10,075 nt of DNA from Acidobacteriota bacterium (GTDB lineage: Bacteria > Acidobacteriota > Thermoanaerobaculia > Multivoradales > SZUA-115), in the NCBI GenBank assembly GCA_003231035.1, contig QIHU01000610.1, positions 1 to 10,075 on the forward strand, in the 5' to 3' direction. The stretch's first letter is position 1. Every line of letters starts with the position of its first letter. Below are positions 6,773-10,075 of the stretch, piece by piece. The notes below the pieces were generated by a model. That model ran no database searches. It saw only the letters and a program-made list of their open reading frames with translations, and was not told the origin of the DNA. The position numbers and the translations under genes were made by a program.

Positions 6773-8481
6773 ACGGAGTGCGCGGGCGTCCCTCGCGGCG
6801 CTGGGTTGGCCGCTGGGTTGCGGGTCTGACCCTCCACCTACTGGCCTTGGGTGCCGTCTCTCTGAGCGCCGTCGCTGGGCAGCCCCCGGCCGATCCAGAA
6901 ATCGGCCAACGCATCTACCGCCAGGGGATCTTGCCGTCGGGCGAAGTGGTGCGCGCCACGATCCAAGGAGACGTCGAGGTGCGCGGTTCCCAGTTTCACT
7001 GTGCTTCCTGCCACCGGCGAAGCGGCTTTGGTTCCAGCGAAGGCGGGGTCTACGTCCCACCGGTGACCGCACCGCGACTCTTCGCGGATCGGCTGTTGGA
7101 TCGTGCCGAGTTGTTCCGCGAGTTCTACCAGGAAGTTCAGCCTCCCAGTTTTAGGGCGCGAGTGCGCGACCCCCGCGTTCGTCCAGCCTACGGTGATGCG
7201 TCGCTGGCCGTGGCGCTGCGCCAGGGGCGGGATCCGACGGGGCGCGAACTGGACCCGCTGATGCCTCGCTACCGTCTCAGCGACGAGGAGATGGCCCACC
7301 TCGTGGCCTACCTCAAGACTTTGGGCGCCGAACCGGACCCAGGGGTGGACGAGGGCGCCATCCACTTCGCTACCGTGGTGACTCCCGGGGTCGACCCCGC
7401 TGAGTTGGGTGCCTTGCGGGCGGTCCTCGATGGCTATCTGCGCCGCAAGAACAACGACACCCGCGGCCAGCTCGCCCATCCAAACCACTCGCCGTGGCAC
7501 CGCGACGACTTCCTGCGCGGCTACCGTGAGTGGAAACTCGAGATATGGCAACTCGAAGGACCCTCCGACAGCTGGAGTGAGCAGCTCGATACCCTCTACC
7601 GCCAGCGCCCGGTCTTCGCGCTTCTCGCCGGCCTTGGGGTCGGCGACTGGGGAGAGATCCACCGGTTCTGCGAACGACGCGAGCTGCCTTGCCTCTTTCC
7701 CAACACCGATCTCCCCGTCGTGACCTCGCCGCCTGGTGACTATTCGCTGTACCTCTCCAAGGGGCTTTCCGGCGAGGCCGAAGCGCTGGCCCACTACTTA
7801 CAAACCAACCGCACCCTCCGCCTGCTCCAGGTCTACCGCGACAGCGAAGCGTCCTCTCGACCGGCGGGCGTGCTGCGCGCCGCCTTGCAGGGCGGCGCGA
7901 CCGAGCTGGTCGAACGCAAGGTCGAAGGAGAGCTCGATGCCGCTTTCTGGCGAGACCTCATCGCCGAGGTGAAGCCGACCGACCTGGTCCTCTGGCTGGG
8001 GGAGTCGGAGTTCGAAGCCCTCTCCTTGCTGCCTCAGTCCTCCGCTGGCCCGCGGCGGATCTACCTCTCGTTCGCCCTCTTGGGAGAGGTGCCACGAGGG
8101 TTGCCGCCGGAACTGAGCAGTAAGGTCTTTCTCACCTATCCCTTTGCCTTGCCCGGCCGCGAGATCCCGCGCCGGTACCGAGTCCGCGCCTGGCTGCGTT
8201 CTCGCCGCATCGAACCGACCCACCCGCGCGTGCAACTGAACGCCTACTTTGCTCTGTCGATCACCGACCACGCCCTCCTGCACATGCTGGAGAACTTCTC
8301 CCGCGACCTGTTCGTCGAGAGCGTCGAGCACGAGGCGGAAAACGCGCTCAACCCTGGTGTCTTTCCGCACCTGAGTCTAGGGCCGGGACAGCGCTTCGCT
8401 TCGAAGGGTTGCTACATCGTCAAACTTTCGCCCCAAAGCGCGGGCGGAATCGAGGCGGTCAGTGGTTGGATCGTGCCCTAG
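6769..8481 (+). CDS. Cytochrome c fused to a periplasmic ligand-binding-protein domain
   Basis: A two-domain exported protein, 570 residues from the GTG at 6769. That start overlaps the previous stop as GTGA, a usual sign of translational coupling, and puts a signal peptide at the N-terminus (RRWVGRW then a hydrophobic run to about residue 37). The frame is also open to an ATG at 6694, but that lies inside the SCO gene and would lengthen the charged n-region. Residues about 40-190 are a class I cytochrome c: C78-AS-C81-H82 binds haem, and M165 in PLMPRYRLSDEEMAHLVAYL is the likely axial ligand. From about 195 the protein resembles a type I periplasmic binding protein of the LivK/branched-chain amino acid kind: FATVVTPGVDP opening strand, FALLAGLGVGDW, LPCLFPNTDLPVVTSP, then a second lobe with LRLLQVYRDSE and DLVLWLGESEFEAL. 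It ends with a short beta segment. There is no ABC permease or ATPase nearby, so transport is unlikely; sensing or substrate capture coupled to electron transfer is inferred. Confidence 0.88.
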   Translation: MNGVRGRPSRRWVGRWVAGLTLHLLALGAVSLSAVAGQPPADPEIGQRIYRQGILPSGEVVRATIQGDVEVRGSQFHCASCHRRSGFGSSEGGVYVPPVTAPRLFADRLLDRAELFREFYQEVQPPSFRARVRDPRVRPAYGDASLAVALRQGRDPTGRELDPLMPRYRLSDEEMAHLVAYLKTLGAEPDPGVDEGAIHFATVVTPGVDPAELGALRAVLDGYLRRKNNDTRGQLAHPNHSPWHRDDFLRGYREWKLEIWQLEGPSDSWSEQLDTLYRQRPVFALLAGLGVGDWGEIHRFCERRELPCLFPNTDLPVVTSPPGDYSLYLSKGLSGEAEALAHYLQTNRTLRLLQVYRDSEASSRPAGVLRAALQGGATELVERKVEGELDAAFWRDLIAEVKPTDLVLWLGESEFEALSLLPQSSAGPRRIYLSFALLGEVPRGLPPELSSKVFLTYPFALPGREIPRRYRVRAWLRSRRIEPTHPRVQLNAYFALSITDHALLHMLENFSRDLFVESVEHEAENALNPGVFPHLSLGPGQRFASKGCYIVKLSPQSAGGIEAVSGWIVP

Positions 8482-8506
8482 CTAAACCTCGCGCGGTGGT
8501 GGCGCG

Positions 8507-8512
8507 TATACT
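8507..8512 (+). promoter_or_regulatory. Possible -10 box giving a near-leaderless transcript
   Basis: TATACT lies eight bases before the ATG at 8521 in otherwise GC-rich DNA, in the 39-base gap after the cytochrome fusion gene. RNA would begin at or within a base or two of the start codon. No Shine-Dalgarno sequence precedes that ATG (the bases are CTCCTCAAAG), which fits leaderless initiation. No -35 box is recognisable 16-18 bases upstream, so the evidence is a single hexamer plus spacing. Confidence 0.35.
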
Positions 8513-8520
8513 CCTCAAAG

Positions 8521-9549
8521 ATGCGTCGCTTTGTTCTGGTAGCTCTGACCCTCACCTTGCTGATCGCCGGTCGCCCAGCGATCGAGAAGGAAGGTGTGCC
8601 TTCGGTGGCGAACGCGGATTCGCCCGCGAGGGCCACCACCGCCGAGGCCACAACCATGCGCGGAGTGACCATCTCGACCCATCGCGCTGGCCAGGAGTGG
8701 GCGAGCGACATGATGGTGCCGACCTTGACCGAGATCCAGCAACTGGGTGGCAACTGGGTGGCGATTCATCCCTACGCCGCCATCGCGGCGGATGGCACCG
8801 TCCGTTTTTGGTCTTTCGGCCCCAATCGTACGCCGGAGCATGTTTTGCGACCGATTCGCGAGGCGCATGCGCTCGGTTTGAAGATTCTCATTAAGCCGCA
8901 CCTCGCTTACTGGGGGTCGCCGTTCAGCTGGCGCGGTGAGATCGAGTTCAAGGACGACGCCTCCTGGAAGCGCTTTTGGGAGAGCTACCGTAGCTGGATC
9001 GTCCAGCTCGCGGGCGTGGCGCGCGAGGCGGATGGGTTTGTGGTGGGGACCGAGCTGGATCGCATGCTCGGTTTCGACACAGAGTGGCGAGCCCTGATCG
9101 CCGAGGTTCGCAAACAGACCAAAGCGCCGCTGACCTACGCCGCCAACTGGAGCGACTATCAGCGGGTCGGCTTCTGGGATGCGCTCGACAACATCGGTAT
9201 TCAGGCCTACTTTCCGGTGACCGAGGCGGAAAACCCCAGCGCTGCTGAGCTTCGCCGGCTCAGCGCCTTCTCAGCCCTCCATGACCGCCCCATCATCTTC
9301 ACCGAACTGGGCTACAACCGCTCGTTCACCGCCGCCGCGCGGCCATGGGAGTACCACACGGACGGTCCCGAGGCCGAAACCTTCCAGCGCGCCTGCCTAA
9401 CCGCCGCCTTGGAGGCAGTGGAGAAGGAACCCCGAGTGGTCGGCGTCTTCCTGTGGAAGTGGTTCCCCGGACCTCGCCCGGCTGGGCGCAACTTCCAACT
9501 CGCCACCCCCGGCATGCGCCAGACGATCCGCGATGCGTGGTTGCGGTAG
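8521..9549 (+). CDS. Secreted TIM-barrel glycoside hydrolase-like protein (GH113-like)
   Basis: A 342-residue protein with a signal peptide (MRRFVLVALTLTLLIAG) and a TIM-barrel glycosidase look. MRGVTISTHRAGQEW forms a first strand, GLKILIKPHLAYWGSPFSW a middle strand with a substrate-contacting loop, and FVVGTELDRM carries the probable acid/base Glu178. DNIGIQAYFPV is followed by PIIFTELGYNR with the probable nucleophile Glu262, and GVFLWKWFPG is near the end. This order matches clan GH-A barrels; the GTEL and FTELGY motifs most resemble GH113 and the related GTA-type TIM-barrel proteins as I remember them. Exact family and substrate (beta-mannan is the known GH113 one) are not certain. It lies 39 bases after the cytochrome fusion gene and may be a separate transcription unit. 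A link to the copper genes is not evident. Confidence 0.78.
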   Translation: MRRFVLVALTLTLLIAGRPAIEKEGVPSVANADSPARATTAEATTMRGVTISTHRAGQEWASDMMVPTLTEIQQLGGNWVAIHPYAAIAADGTVRFWSFGPNRTPEHVLRPIREAHALGLKILIKPHLAYWGSPFSWRGEIEFKDDASWKRFWESYRSWIVQLAGVAREADGFVVGTELDRMLGFDTEWRALIAEVRKQTKAPLTYAANWSDYQRVGFWDALDNIGIQAYFPVTEAENPSAAELRRLSAFSALHDRPIIFTELGYNRSFTAAARPWEYHTDGPEAETFQRACLTAALEAVEKEPRVVGVFLWKWFPGPRPAGRNFQLATPGMRQTIRDAWLR

Positions 9550-9555
9550 TTCGGA

Positions 9556-9603
9556 CTAGGCCAGAGGGTCGATCAGCTCTAGGTCGGTGAAGAGGCGGAA
9601 ATC
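9556..9603 (-). pseudogene. Remnant of a VapC-like PIN-domain toxin, last 15 codons only
   Basis: Read on the minus strand between two stops, these codons give DFRLFTDLELIDPLA followed by TAG. This is how many VapC PIN-domain RNases end: Asp-Phe after the last strand, then a Leu-rich strand and a Pro near the end. It sits directly behind the VapB-like gene, where the toxin belongs, but in a different frame and without the roughly 110 preceding residues or any catalytic acidic residues. The simplest reading is an internal deletion that removed nearly all of vapC. The match rests on 15 residues and could be chance. Confidence 0.45.
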
Positions 9604-9833
9604 TCAGAATGAATCTCGTCTCGATCGGCCCCTTCGATCAAGCGAACACCGGGAAACGTCGGCAGCTCGGCAAACGATTCGCGCCGGCCAAACTTCGCCG
9701 CCCGGTAGGCGGCCATCGCTTCTCGAATGAGGAGGGCGATGGGTCGATGCTGCCGTTGGGCCGCGCTTCGGAACGCCTCGTAGTCGTCGCTCGCTACCGA
9801 TACCGTTATCGTTATCGTTCTCATACGGTCCAT
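9579..9833 (-). CDS. VapB-like ribbon-helix-helix antitoxin, probably orphaned
   Basis: An 84-residue protein starting MRTITITVSVASDDYEAF after a possible three-residue extension (ATG at 9833 or 9824). The short N-terminal strand of alternating Thr/Ile/Val followed by two helices (to about AAYRAAKFG) is the ribbon-helix-helix DNA-binding fold of CopG/VapB antitoxins. The tail FAELPTFPGVRLIEGAD is like the toxin-binding tails of VapB proteins, which often contain an LPTF block. Such antitoxins neutralise a PIN-domain RNase encoded just downstream and repress their own operon. Here only a toxin tail seems left, and the final seven codons (about ISASSPT) read out of frame through it. No clear Shine-Dalgarno site precedes either start. 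A palindromic GATATC lies next to the start (9834-9839) but is too short to call an operator. It is convergent with the glycosidase gene, 29 bases between the stops. Confidence 0.72.
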   Translation of the reverse strand: MDRMRTITITVSVASDDYEAFRSAAQRQHRPIALLIREAMAAYRAAKFGRRESFAELPTFPGVRLIEGADRDEIHSEISASSPT

Positions 9834-9920
9834 GATATCGGTCGCGTGAAGGACGAAGCAAAGGGCGCAGCCTGGAAACGGAGTGCGGCAGCGGAGTGCC
9901 AGTCGTTAGTTGGGCCAAGT
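9834..9920. other. Short gene-free stretch between the antitoxin and the hairpin
   Basis: About 90 bases upstream of the antitoxin start on the minus strand. It should contain the antitoxin promoter, but no convincing -35/-10 pair was seen. CGGAGTGC occurs twice around 9880-9900, a short direct repeat of doubtful meaning. Confidence 0.4.
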
Positions 9921-9952
9921 AGTTGGAGGCGGCGCGGCTGCCGCCTCCAACT
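9921..9952 (-). terminator. Perfect 13-bp hairpin after the right-edge gene
   Basis: AGTTGGAGGCGGC at 9921-9933 pairs without mismatch with GCCGCCTCCAACT at 9940-9952, leaving a six-base loop. It starts six bases beyond the stop of the minus-strand gene that enters from the right edge, the normal place for a terminator. No run of T follows on either strand, so intrinsic termination would be atypical; an mRNA 3'-end protecting structure or a dispersed palindromic element are alternatives. Confidence 0.6.
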
Positions 9953-9958
9953 GGGGGA

Positions 9959-10075
9959 CTAGCCGTGTCCCTGAGTAACCTTGAAGGTGTTGGGTGCCTC
10001 CAGGTCCATCGGAACATCTTCTGGCCGTTTGCGCCCCGCGATCAGCTCGACCACGTGTTCAGCCGACATCATGGC
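9959..10075 (-). CDS. 3' end of an unidentified gene
   Basis: The minus strand is open from the right edge to TAG at 9961-9959, giving the last 38 residues of a protein whose start lies outside. The end reads MMSAEHVVELIAGRK, then a Pro/Glu-containing stretch, then APNTFKVTQGHG. I do not recognise it; a helix ending in an AGRK-type turn followed by a short extended tail is seen at the end of several FAD-dependent oxidoreductases, but this is too little to assign. Support for it being a gene is the unbroken frame to the edge, natural residue composition and the hairpin immediately after the stop. Confidence 0.55.
   Translation of the reverse strand, partial: AMMSAEHVVELIAGRKRPEDVPMDLEAPNTFKVTQGHG

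Noticed and set aside
6838..7794. Minus-strand open frame of 318 codons
   Set aside because: Antisense to the cytochrome fusion, whose haem and binding-protein motifs establish the + strand as coding.
9801..9820. Tandem GTTATC-like hexamers
   Set aside because: Explained by the alternating Thr/Ile codons of the antitoxin's first beta strand; only two to three imperfect units, so not a regulatory repeat.
9604..10017. Minus-strand open frame of 137 codons through the antitoxin and hairpin
   Set aside because: It crosses the perfect hairpin and overlaps the antitoxin in another frame, with Arg/Pro/Ser-rich low-information sequence.
1..10075. CRISPR arrays, tRNA or rRNA genes, insertion sequences
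   Set aside because: No regularly spaced repeats, tRNA-like folds, transposase motifs or terminal inverted repeats were seen by eye on either strand.

Overview
The window is GC-rich and densely coded, with nearly every gene on the + strand. It suggests a Gram-negative-type bacterium with a periplasm. Two proteins have twin-arginine (Tat) export signals, three have Sec-type signals, one carries a c-type haem motif and two belong to the SCO copper-chaperone family. I cannot assign a phylum from the sequence alone.

Layout. Positions 2-550 hold the 3' end of selD (selenophosphate synthetase), cut by the left edge. A 300-base gap (551-850) follows, with an AT-richer patch and a weak promoter candidate. 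From 851 to 8481 five + strand genes follow closely: a Tat-exported multicopper oxidase (851-2953); a Tat-exported SCO-like thioredoxin-fold protein with altered metal ligands (3015-3704); a 789-residue secreted cysteine-rich protein of unknown function (3769-6138); a second SCO protein with the usual ligands plus a His-rich tract (6113-6772); and a cytochrome c fused to a periplasmic-binding-protein domain (6769-8481). Gaps are 61 and 64 bases for the first three genes. The last three overlap or touch, which points to an operon. A secreted TIM-barrel glycoside hydrolase-like gene (8521-9549) follows after 39 bases, possibly from its own near-leaderless promoter.

The right end is different. 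A minus-strand VapB-like ribbon-helix-helix antitoxin (9579-9833) runs into what looks like only the last 15 codons of a PIN-domain VapC toxin (9556-9603), so this is probably a broken toxin-antitoxin locus. Finally, the last 38 codons of an unidentified minus-strand gene enter from the right edge (9959-10075), with a perfect 13-bp hairpin just past its stop.

How the genes may work together (inference): the oxidase has a complete set of copper ligands, the SCO proteins could deliver copper or reduce its site, the cytochrome domain could pass electrons, and the binding-protein domain and the large Cys-rich protein could bind a substrate or scaffold the complex. The substrate is unknown. This five-gene extracytoplasmic copper/haem module is the main point of interest.
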